A DNA stretch of 64,000 nucleotides, from positions 18,476,429 to 18,540,428 of the forward strand of contig OW285187.1 in assembly GCA_935421135.1 (NCBI GenBank). The letters are read 5' to 3'. Numbering within the stretch: position 1 is the first letter of the stretch; each line of letters starts with the position of its first letter. The stretch is from Bugulina stolonifera (Eukaryota > Bryozoa > Gymnolaemata > Cheilostomatida > Bugulidae). The notes under the pieces were generated by a model that was not told the origin of the DNA, did no database searches, and worked only from the letters and a program-made list of their open reading frames with translations. Shown piece after piece: positions 15,301-26,985 of this stretch. A program made the translations under genes and the position numbers.

Positions 15301-17433
15301 ATAGAATACATATAATACATAGAATGCATAGACTGCATGGAAGGCATTCTATGCATGCTATGTAATCTATGCATTCCATACATTCCATGCATTCCATGCA
15401 TTCTATGCATAGAATACATAGATTGCATAGAGCGCATTCTATGTAATCTGTGCATTCTATGTATTCTATGCATTCGATACATATAATAAATAGAATGCAT
15501 AGACTGCATGGAAGGCTTTCTATGCATTCTATGCATTCTATGTATTCGATGCATAGAATACATAGATTGCATTCTATGCATTCTATGTAGGGAATACATA
15601 GATTGCATTATATGCAGTCTATGCATAGAATACATTGAACACATAGAATGCATAGACTGCATGCAATGCATTCTATGCACTCTATATGTATGTATTTTAT
15701 GCATTCCAAGTATTCAATGCATTCTATGCATAGAATACACAGAATGCATAGAGCGCATTCTATGTAATCTGTGCATTCTATGTATTCTATGCATTCGATA
15801 CATAGAATACATAGATTGCATTAAATGCATTCTATGTATGGAATACAATGATTGCATAGAATACATTGAATACATGAAATGCATAGAGCGCATTCAATTC
15901 ATTCTATGTACTCTATGCATTCCATTTATTCTATGCAATCGATGCATAGAATACATAGATTGCATTCTATGCACTCTATGCATAGGATACATAGAATACA
16001 TAGAATGCATAGAGCACATTCTATGTAATCTGTGCATTCTATGTATTCAATGCACCTTATGCATAGAATACATATAATACATAGAATGCATAGACTGCAT
16101 GGAATGCATTCTGTGCATTCTATGTATTCTATGCATTCTATGTATTCAATGCATTCTATGTATTCAATGCATTCTATGCATAGAATACACAGAATGCATA
16201 GAGCGCATTCTATGCATTCTATGTACTCTATTCATTCTATGCAATCGATGCATAGAATACATATAATACATAGAATGCATAGGCTGCATGGAAGGCATTC
16301 TATGCATTCTATGTATTCTATGCATTCCATGCATTCAATGCATTCTATGCATAGAATAAATAGATTGCATTATATGCATTCTATGCATAGGATACATTGA
16401 ATACATAGAATGCATAAACGGCTTGCAATGCATTCTATGCATTCTATGTATTCTATATATTCCATGTATTCAATGCATTCTATGCATAGAATACATAGAA
16501 TGCATAGAGCGCATTTTATGTAATCTGTGCGCTCTATGTATTCTATGCATTCGATACATAGAATACATAGATTGCATTAAATGCATTCTATGTATGGAAT
16601 ACATAGATTGCATAGAATACATTGAATACATGAAATGCATAGAGCGCATTCAATTCATTCTATGTACTCTATGCATTCCATTTATTCTATGCAATCGATG
16701 CATAGAATACATAGATTGCATTCTATGCACTCTATGCATAGGATACATAGAATACATAGAATGCATAGAGCACATTCTATGTAATCTGTGCATTCTATGT
16801 ATTCAATGCACCTTATGCATAGAATACATATAATACATAGAATGCATAGACTGCATGGAATGCATTCTATGCATTCTATGTATTCTATGCATTTCATGTA
16901 TTCAATGAGTTCTATGCATAGAATACATAGAATACATAGCGCGCATTCGATGTAATCTGTGCATTCTATGTATTCTATGGACTTTATGCATAGAATACAT
17001 AGAATACATAGAATGCATAGACTGCAGGGAATGCATTCTATGCATTCTATGTATTCTATGCATTCCATGTATTCAATGCATTCTATGCATAGAATACACA
17101 GAAGGCATAGAGCGTATTCTATGTATTCTGTGCATTCTATGTATTCTATGCATTCGATGCATAGAATACATAAATTGCATTCTATGCATTCTATGTATGG
17201 AATACATAGATTGCATTATATGCATTCTATGCATAGAATACATTTAATACATAGAATGCATAGACTGCATGCAATGTATTCTATGCATTCTAAGTATTCT
17301 ATGCATTCCATGTATTCAATGCATTCTATGCATAGAATGCATAGAATGCATAAAGCGCATTCTATGTAATCTGTACATTCTATGTATTCTATGCATTCGA
17401 TGCATAAAATACATAGATTGCATTCTATGCATT
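12376..17433. repeat. HOR copy 3 (5,058 bp)
   Basis: The offset from copy 2 is exactly 5,058 throughout, including the shortened CATGCATTC run. It carries a C-to-T change at 12,745 (CATTCGATG becomes CATTTGATG) that is shared with copy 4 at 17,803 but absent from copies 1 and 2. Copies 3 and 4 are therefore nearest relatives, as expected for local tandem homogenisation. A private A-to-G-strand change gives AGAACACATT near 12,830. Confidence 0.92.
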
Positions 17434-19366
17434 CTATGTATGGAATACATAGATTGCATTATATGCATTCTATGCATAGAATACATTGAATACATAGACT
17501 GCATGCAATGCATTCTATGCATTCTATGTATTTTATGCATTCTATGTATTCAATGCATTCTATGCATAGAATACATAGAATGCATAGAGCGCATTCGACG
17601 TAATCTGTGCATTCTATGTATTCTATGGACTTCATGCATAGAATACATATAATACATAGAATGCATAGACTGCAGGGAATGCATTCTATGCATTCTATGT
17701 ATTCTATGCATTCCATGTATTCAATGCATTCTATGCATAGAATACACAGAAGGCATAGAGCGTATTCTATGTATTCTGTGCATTCTATGTATTCTATGCA
17801 TTTGATGCATAGAATACATAGATTGCATTCTATGCATTCTATGTATGGAATACATACATGTAGATTGCATTATATGCATTCTATGCATAGAATACATTTA
17901 ATACATAGAATGCATAGACTGCATGCAATGTATTCTATGCATTCGAAGTATTCTGTGCATTCCATGTATTCAATGCATTCTATGCATAGAATGCATATAA
18001 TGCATAGAGCGCATTCTATGTAATCTGTGCATTTTATGTATTCTATGCATTCGATGCATAGAATACATAGATTACATTCTATGCATTCTTTGTATGGAAT
18101 ACATAGATTGCATTATATGCATTCTATGCATAGAATACATTGAATACATAGAATGCATATGCATATGTATTCTATGCATTCCATGTATTCAATGCATTCT
18201 ATGCATAGAATACATAGAATGCATAGAGCGCATTCTATGCAATCTGTGCATTCTATGTATTCTATGCATTCGATACATAGAATGCATAGGTTGCATTCTA
18301 TGCACTCTATGCATAGAATACATAGAATACATAAAATGCATAGAATGCGTCCTATGCATAGAATGAATAGAATACGTAGAATGCATTCTGTGCATTCTAT
18401 GTATTCTATGCATTCCATGTATTCAATGCATTCTATGCATAGAATACATAAAATGCATAGAGCGCATTCTATGTAATCGGTGCATTCTATGTATTCAATG
18501 CACTTTATGCATAGAATACATATAAAACATAGAATGCATAGACTGCATGGAATGCATTCTCTGCATTCTATGTAGTCTATGCATTCCATGTATTCAATGC
18601 ATTCTACGCATAGAATACACAGAATGCATAGAGCGTATTCTATGTATTTTGTGCATTCTATGTATTCTATGCATTCGATGCATAGAATACATAGATTGCA
18701 TTCTATGCATTCTTTGTATGGAATACATAGATTGCATTATATGCATTCTATGCATAGAATACATAAAATGCATAGAGCGCATTCTATGTAATCGGTGCAT
18801 TCTATGTATTCAATGCACTTTATGCATAGAATACATATAAAACATAGAATGCATAGACTGCATGCAATGCATTCTATGCATTCTATGTATTCGATATATT
18901 CCATGTATTCAATGTATTCTATGCATAGAATACATAGAATGCAAAGAGCGCATTCTATGTAATCTGTGCATTCTATGTATTCTATGCATTCGATACATAG
19001 AATACATAGATTGCATTCTATGTATAGAATACATTGAATGCATAGAATGCATAGACTGCATGGAATACATTCTATGCTTTCTATGTATTCTATGCATTCT
19101 ATGTATTCAATTTATTCTATGCATTCACTGCATTGAATGTATTCTATGCACATAGTGTATAGAACGCATTGAGTGCATTCTATGCATTCTATGTACTCTA
19201 TGCATTCCATGCATTCAATGCATTCTATGCATAGAATACACAGAATGCATAGAGTGTATTCTATGTATTCTGTGAATTCTATATATTCTATGCACTCGAT
19301 GCATAGAATACATAGATTGCATTCTATGCATTCTATGTATGGAATACATAGATTGCATTATATGCA
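17434..19366. repeat. HOR copy 4, rearranged and truncated
   Basis: It follows copy 3 at offset 5,058 to about 18,760. There, about 110 bp from roughly 18,430-18,545 recur at about 18,750-18,860 (offset 315 = 35 units), and the following sequence is shifted by +72 bp (offset 5,130). Near 19,339-19,366 the sequence jumps to a later HOR position (offset from copy 3 becomes 3,750), so 1,380 bp are missing. The hybrid is visible because 19,339 carries the TATGGAATAC variant of the first site while 19,366 carries GCAGTCTATG from the second. Private CpG loss is seen at about 19,255 (GAGTGTATT for GAGCGTATT). It ends the regular region. Confidence 0.88.
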
Positions 19367-20296
19367 GTCTATGCATAGAATACATTGAACACATAGAATG
19401 CATAGACTGCATGCAATGCATTCTATGCACTCTATATGTATGTATTTTATGCATTCCAAGTATTCAATGCATTCTATGCATAGAATACACAGAATGCATA
19501 GAGCGCATTCTATGTAATCTGTGCATTCTATGTATTCTATGCATTCGATACATAGAATACATAGATTGCATTAAATGCATTCTATGTATGGAATACAATG
19601 ATTGCATAGAATACATTGAATACATGAAATGCATAGAGCGCATTCAATTCATTCTATGTACTCTATGCATTCCATTTATTCTATGCAATCGATGCATAGA
19701 ATACATAGATTGCATTCTATGCACTCTATGCATAGGATACATAGAATACATAGAATGCATAGAATGCGTCCTATGCATAGAATGAATAGAATACGTAGAA
19801 TGCATTCTATGCATTCTATGTATGGAATACATAGATTGCATTATATGCATTCTATGCATAGAATACATTGAATACATAGACTGCATGCAATGCATTCTAT
19901 GCATTCTATGTATTTTATGCATTCTATGTATTCTATGCATTCGATGCATAGAATAAATGGAATGCATAGAGCACATAGAATGCATTGAATGCGCTCTATG
20001 CATTCTATGTATTCGATGTATTCTATGCATAGAATACATAGATTGCATTCTACGTACTCTATGCATAGAATACATAGAATGCACAGAGAGCATTCTATGT
20101 AATCTGTGCATTCTATGTATTCTATGCATTCGCTACATAGAATACATAGATTGCATTCTATGTATAGAATACATTGAATACACAGAATGCATAGTCTGCA
20201 TGGAATACATTCTATGCTTTCTATGTATTCTATGCATTCTATGTATTCAATGTACTCTATGCATTCACTGCATTGAATGTATTCGATGCATATAGT

Positions 20297-20530
20297 GCAT
20301 ATAATGCATAGAGTGCATTCTATGCATAGAGAGCATTCCATGTATTATACGCATTACATATGCATATGTATTCTACGCATAGAATACATAGAATAGATAG
20401 AATGCACAGAATGCTTTCTATGCATTTTTTGTATTCTATGTATTTTATGCATGGAATACATATGCATATGTAATGCGTATAATACATGGAATGCTCTCTC
20501 TGCATAGAATGCACTCTAGGCATTATATGC
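20297..20530. repeat. Palindrome P1 (234 bp)
   Basis: The arms are 117 bp each with no true spacer (centre 20,413/20,414). The core arms 20,333-20,373 and 20,454-20,494 are exact reverse complements over 41 bp. They contain TATTATACGCATTACAT, which is not ordinary array sequence. The outer 36 bp match 34/36 and the inner 40 bp 32/40 by hand count (107/117 in all). Each core also contains the 16-bp self-palindrome TACATATGCATATGTA. Array background symmetry is high, so the core is the significant part. Confidence 0.9.
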
Positions 20531-21680
20531 ATAGGATTCAATCCATGCATTGAATACATAGAATGCATAGTTTGCATAGAGCGCATTCAATGCATTCTAT
20601 GTGCTCTATGCATTCCATTTATTCTATGCAATCGATGCATAGAATACATAGAGTGCATTTTATGCACTCTACGCATAGAATACATAGAATACATATAATA
20701 CATAGAATACATAGACTGCATGCAATGCATTCTATGCATTCTATGTATTCTATATATTCCAAGTATTCTATGCATAGAATACATAGAATGCATATAGCGC
20801 ATTCTATGTCATCTGTGCATTCTATGTATTCTATGCATTCGATACATACAATGTAGAATACATAGATTGCATTCTATGCACTCTATGCATAGAATACATC
20901 GAATGCATAGAGCCCATTCAATGCATTCTATGTACTCTATGCATTCTATGTATTCTATATATTCCATGTATTCAATGCATTCTATGCATAGAATACATAG
21001 AATGCATAGAGCGCATTCTATGTAACCTGTGCATTCTATGTACATGTACTCTATGCATTCGATACATAGAATACATAGATTGCACAGACTGCATAGAATG
21101 CATTCTATGCATTCTATGTATTCAATGCATTCTATGCATAGAATACACAGAATGCACAGAGCGTATTCTATGTAATCTGTGCATTCTATGTATTCTATGC
21201 ATCCGGTACATTGAATACATAGACTGCATTCTATGTATAGGATACATTGAATACATAGAATGCATAGTCTGCATGGAATACATTCTATGCTTTCTATGTA
21301 TTCTATGCACTCTATGTATTCTATGCAAAGAATGCATCGAATACATGGAATATATAGAATGCATAGAATGCATAAAATTCATTGCATGCAGTCTATGTAT
21401 TCTATGTATTCTATGTATTATATGTATTCTATGTATTCTATGCATAGAATACATAGAATGCATAGCGCATTCGATGTAATCTGTGCATTCTATGTATTCT
21501 ATGGACTTTATGCATAGAATACATATAATATATAGAATGCATTCTATGCATTCTATGTATTCTATGCATTCCATGTATTCAATGCATTCTCTACATAGAA
21601 TACATAGAATGCATAGAGCGCATTCTATTTAATCTGTGCATTCTATGTATTCTATGCATTCGATACATAGAATGCATTAT

Positions 21681-21726
21681 ATGCATGCATGCATGTATGC
21701 ATGCATGCATGCATGCATGCATGCAT
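21681..21726. repeat. (ATGC)n tract, 46 bp
   Basis: A tetranucleotide run is interrupted once (CATGTATG) and flanked by TTATATGCAT on the right. It is strictly alternating purine-pyrimidine and breaks the 9-bp phase. Confidence 0.95.
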
Positions 21727-22875
21727 TATATGCATAGAATACATAGAATGCATAGAGCGCATTCAATGCATTCGATGTACTCGATGCATTCTATGTATTC
21801 TATGCATTTTATGCATAGAATACATAGAATGCATAGAGCGCATTCTATGTAATCTGTGCATTCTATGTATTCAATGCATTCTATGCATAGAATACATAGA
21901 TTGCATTATATGCATTCTATGCATAGAATACATTGAATACGTAGAATGCATAGACTGCTTGCAATGCATTCTATGCATTCTATGTATTCTATATATTCCA
22001 TATAGTCAATGCATGCTATGCATAAAATACATAGAATGCATAGAGAGCATTCTATGTAATCTGCGCCTTCTATGTATTCTATGCATTCGATACATAGAAT
22101 ACATAGATTGCATTCTATGTATAGAATACATTGAATACACAGAATGCATAGTTTGCATGGCATACATTCTATGCTTTCTATGTATTCTATGCATTCTATC
22201 TATTGAATGTACTCTATGCATTCACTGCATTGAATGTATTCGATGCATATAGTGCATAGAACGCATAGAGCGCATTCTATGCATTCTGTGTACTCTATGC
22301 ATTCCATGTATTAAATGCATTCTATGCATAGAATACACAGAATGCATAGAGCGTATTCTTTGTATTCTGTGCATTTTATGTATTCAATGCATTCGATGCA
22401 TAGAATACATAGATTGCATTCTATGTATTCTATAATGCAATCAATGTATTCAATACATAGATTGCATTCTATGCATTCTATGTATGGAATACATAGATTG
22501 CATTATATGCATTCTATGCATGGAATACATAGAATGCATAGACTGCATGCAATGCATTCTATGCATTCTATGTATTCTATGCATTCCATGTATGCAATGC
22601 ATTCTATGCATAGAATACATAGAATGCATAGAGCGCATTCGATGTAATCTGTGCATTCTATGTATTCTATGGACTTTATGCATAGAATACATATAATACA
22701 TAGAATGCATAGACTGCATGGAATGCATTCTATGCATTCTATGTATTCTATGCATTCCATGTATTCAATGCATTCTCTACATAGAATACATAGAATACAT
22801 AGAATGCATAGAGCGCATTCTATTTAATCTGTGCATTCTATGTATTCTATGCATTCGATACATAGAATGCATTAT

Positions 22876-22917
22876 ATGCATGCATGCATGTATGCATGCA
22901 TGCATGCATGCATGCAT
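22876..22917. repeat. (ATGC)n tract, 42 bp
   Basis: It has the same single interruption as the 21,681 tract and is one tetranucleotide shorter. Confidence 0.95.
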
Positions 22918-23160
22918 TATATGCATAGAATACATAGAATGCATAGAGCGCATTCAATGCATTCGATGTACTCGATGCATTCTATGTATTCTATGCATTT
23001 TATGCATAGAATACATAGAATGCATAGAGCGCATTCTATGTAATCTGTGCATTCTATGTATTCTATGCACTTTAAGCATAGAATACACATAATACATAGA
23101 ATGCATAGACTGCATGGATTGCATTCTATGCATTCTATGTATTCTATGCATTCCATGTGT

Positions 23161-26100
23161 TCAATGCATTCTATGCATAGAATAAACAGCATGTATATTG
23201 CGTATTCTATGTATTCTGCGCATTCTATGTATTCTATGCATTCGATGCATAGAATACATAGATTGCATTATATGCATTCTATGTATGGAATACATAGATT
23301 GCATTCTATGCATTCTATACATAGAATGCATAGAGCGCATTCAATGCATTCTATGTACTTTAAGCATTCTTTTTATTCTATGCATTCGATGCATAGAGTA
23401 CATAGATTGCATTCTATGCATTCTATGTTTGGAATACATAGATTGCATTATATGCATAGAATACATTGAATACATAGAATGCATAGACTGCATGCAATGC
23501 ATTCTATGCATTCTATGTATTTTATGCATTCCATGTATTCAATGCATTCTATGCATAGAATACATAGAATGCATAGAGCGTATTCTATGTATTCTGTGCA
23601 TTCTATGTATTCTATGCATTCGATGCATAGAATACATAGATTGCGTTCTATGCATTCTATGTATGGAATACATAGATTGCATTATATGCATTCTATGCTT
23701 AGAATACATTGAATACATAGAATGCATAGAGCGTATTCAATGCTTCCTATGTACTCTATGCATTCTATTTATTCTATGCAATCGATGCATAGATTACATA
23801 GATTGCATTCTATGCACTCTACGCATAAAATACATAGAATGCATAGATCCCATTCAATGCATTCTATGTACTCTATGCATTCTATGTATTCTATGCAATC
23901 GATGCATAGAATACGTAGATTGCATTCTATGCACTCTATGCATAAAATACATAGAATGCATAGAGCCCATTCAATGCATTCTATGTACTCTATGCATTCT
24001 ATGTATTCTATGCAATCGATGCATAGAATACGTAGATTGCATTCTATGCACTCTATGCATAGAATACATAGAATGCATAGAGCCCATTCAATGCATTCTA
24101 TGTACTCTATGCTTTCTATTTATTTTATGCAATCGATGCATAGAATACATAGATTGCATTCTATGCACTCTATGCATAGAATACATATAATACATAGAAT
24201 ACATAGACTGCATGCAATGCATTCTATGCATTCTATGTATTCTATATATTCCGTGTATTCAATGCACTCTATGCATAGAATACATAGAATGCATAGAGCG
24301 CATTCTATGTAATCTGTGCATTCTATGTATTCTATGCATTCACTGCATTGAATGTATTCTATGCATATAGTGCATAGAACGCATAGAGCGCATTCTATGC
24401 ATTCTATGTACTCTATTCATTCTATTTGTTCTATGCATTCGATGCATAGAATACATAGATTGCATTCTATGCTCTCTATGCATAAACTACATATAATACA
24501 TAGATTGCATAGACTGCATGGAAGGCATTCTATGCATTCTATGTACTCTATGCATTCCATGCATTCAATGCATCCGATGCATAGAATACATAGATTGCAT
24601 GATGTGTATTCCATGCATAGAATACATTGAATACATAGAATGCATAGACTGCTTGCAATGCATTCTATGCATTCCATGTATTCTATGCATTCCATGTATT
24701 CAATGCATTCTATGCATAGAATACATACAATGCATAGAGCGCATTCGATGTAATCTGTGCATTCTATGTATTCTATGCACTTTATGCATAGAACACATAT
24801 AATACATAGAATGCATAGACTGCATAGAATGCATTCTATGCATTCTATGTATTCTATGCATTCCATCTATTCAATGCGTTCTATGCATAGAATACACAGA
24901 ATGCATAGAGCGTATTCTATGTATTCTGTGCATTCTATGTATCCTATGCATTCTATGTATTCAATGCACTCTATGCATTCCATGTATTTAATGCATTCTA
25001 TGCATAGAATACACAGAATGCATAGAGCGTATTCTATGTATTCTGTGCATTTTGTGTATTCTATGCATTCGATACATAGAATACATAGATTGCATTCACT
25101 GCATTGAATGTATTCGATGCATATAGTGCATAGAACGCATAGAGCGCATTCTATGCATTCTATGTACTCTATGCATTCTATGCATTCTATGTACTCTATG
25201 CATTCCATGTATTCAATGCATTCTATGCATAGAATACACAGAATGCATAGAGCGTATTCTATGTATTCTGTGCATTTTGTGTATTCTATGCATTCGATGC
25301 ATAGAATACATAGATTGCATTCTATGCATTCTATGTATTCTATAATGTAATCTATGTATTCAATACATAGATTGCATTCTATGCATTCTATGTATGGAAT
25401 ACATAGATTGCATTATATGCATTCTATGCATAGAATACATTGAATACATAGAATGCATAGACTGCATGCAATGCATTCTATGCATTCTATGTATTCTATG
25501 CATTCCATGTATTCATGCATTCTATGCATAGAATACATAGAATGCATAGAGCGCATTTGATGTAATCTGTGCATTCTATGTATTCTATGGACTTTATGCA
25601 TAGAATACATATAATACATAGAATGCATAGACTGCATGGAATGAATTCTATGCATTCTATGTATTCTATGCATTCCATGTATTCAATGCATTCTATGCAT
25701 AGAATACACAGAATGCATAAAGCGTATTCTATGTATTCTGTGCATCCTATGTATTCTATGCATTCGATGCATAGAATACATAGATTGCATTCCATGCATT
25801 CTATGTATGGAATACATAGATTGCTTTATATGCATTCTATGCATAGAACACATTGTATACATAGAATGCATAGACTGCATGCAATGCATTCCATGCATTC
25901 TATGTATTCCATGCATTCCATGTATTCAATGCATTCTATGCATAGAATACATAGATTGCATTCTATGCATAGAATACATAGATTGCGTTCTATGCACTCT
26001 ATGCATAGAATGCATCGAATACATAGAATACATAGACTGCATGCAATGCATTCTATGCATTCTATGTATTCTATATATTCCATGTATTCAATGCATTCTA

Positions 26101-26985
26101 TGCATAGAATACATAGAATGCATAGAGCGCATTCTATGTAATCTGTGCATTCTATGTATTCTATGTATTATATGCATTCTATGTATTCTATGCATTCTAT
26201 GCATAGAATACATAGATTGCATTCTATGCACTCTATGCATAGAATACATAGAATGCATAGAGCCCATTCAATGCATTCTATGTACTCTATGCATTCTATG
26301 TATTCTATATATTCCATGTATTCAATGCATTCTATGCATAGAATGCATAGAGCGCATTCTATGTAATCTGTGCATTCTATGTATTCTATGCATTCGATAC
26401 ATAGAATACATAGATTGCATTCTATGTATAGAATACATTGAATACATAGAATGCATTTTCTGCATGGAATACATTCTATGCAATTTCTATGTATTCTATG
26501 TATTCTATGCATAGAATGCATAGAATACATGGAATATATAGAATGCATAGAATGCACAAAATGCATTGCATGCAGTCTATGTATTCTATGCATTCTATGT
26601 ATTCAATGTATTCTATGCATAGAATACATAGATTGCATTCTATGCACTCTATGCATAGAATACATATAATACATAGAATGCATAGACTGCATGGAAGGCA
26701 TTGTGCGCATTCTATGTATTCTATGCATAGAACGCATAGAATGCAAATTACGCATTCTCTGCAATCTATGCATAAAATACATAGAATACATAGATTGCAT
26801 TCTATGCACTCTATGCATAGAATACATATAATACATAGAATACATAGAGTACATAGAATACATAGACTGCATGCAATGCATTCTATGCATGCTATGTATT
26901 CTATGCATTCCATGTATTCAATGCATTCCATAGAATGCATGCAATGCATTCTATGCGTTCTATGTATTCTATATATTCCATGTAT
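23161..26985. repeat. 3,825-bp tandem duplication, copy 1
   Basis: Every landmark from GAATAAACAGCATG (about 23,181) to the GCAAATTACGC motif (about 26,743) recurs exactly 3,825 bp later (425 x 9). It contains a 117-bp x 4 block and a single left arm of the 527-bp inverted repeat (about 26,202-26,728) without its partner, because the exchange point at 26,985 falls in the spacer. Further relatives lie at about 35,912-37,940 and 41,551-43,580. Confidence 0.9.
23729..24196. repeat. 117-bp x 4 tandem block
   Basis: The GAGCG/GATCCC/GAGCCC landmark occurs at 23,729, 23,846, 23,963 and 24,080, exactly 117 bp (13 x 9) apart. Each unit carries GCAATCGATGCATAG. The last unit is the most diverged (TTTCTATTTATTTTATG). 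Confidence 0.88.

Larger units (their letters stand above)
19367..23160. repeat. Array mosaic segment between HOR region and 3.8-kb pair
   Basis: It begins as HOR-type sequence, and near 19,755-19,800 it carries the GAATGCGTCCTATG marker that normally sits elsewhere in the HOR. From about 19,957 it is region-2 sequence. About 19,957-21,230 recurs at offset 13,608 (33,565 onward). It contains palindrome P1 and two (ATGC)n tracts at 21,681 and 22,876, which lie in two related segments about 1.2 kb apart. Relative to this segment, the 35-kb copy lacks 884 bp lying between the two GCATGG(A/C)ATACATTC sites at 21,271 and 22,155. Confidence 0.8.

Noticed and set aside
1..19366. Centromeric array with CENP-B boxes
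   Set aside because: TTCG occurs (CATTCGATG), but the required CGGG half of the CENP-B box never follows at the right spacing. Centromere identity cannot be judged from sequence.
20297..20530. Intrinsic terminator or structured RNA gene
   Set aside because: The symmetry is at DNA level in a eukaryotic-type satellite, with no GC-rich stem and U-tract and no sign of transcription.
23198..24190. 330-codon Cys-Ile-Leu type frame repeated at 27,023
   Set aside because: It is conserved only because the DNA block is duplicated by 3,825 bp. The opposite strand is open over much of the same interval.
26741..26748. Octamer ATGCAAAT (POU-factor site), also near 30,566, 44,997, 52,404 and 57,412
   Set aside because: It is one base change from array words and is carried along with duplicated blocks. 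There is no promoter context.
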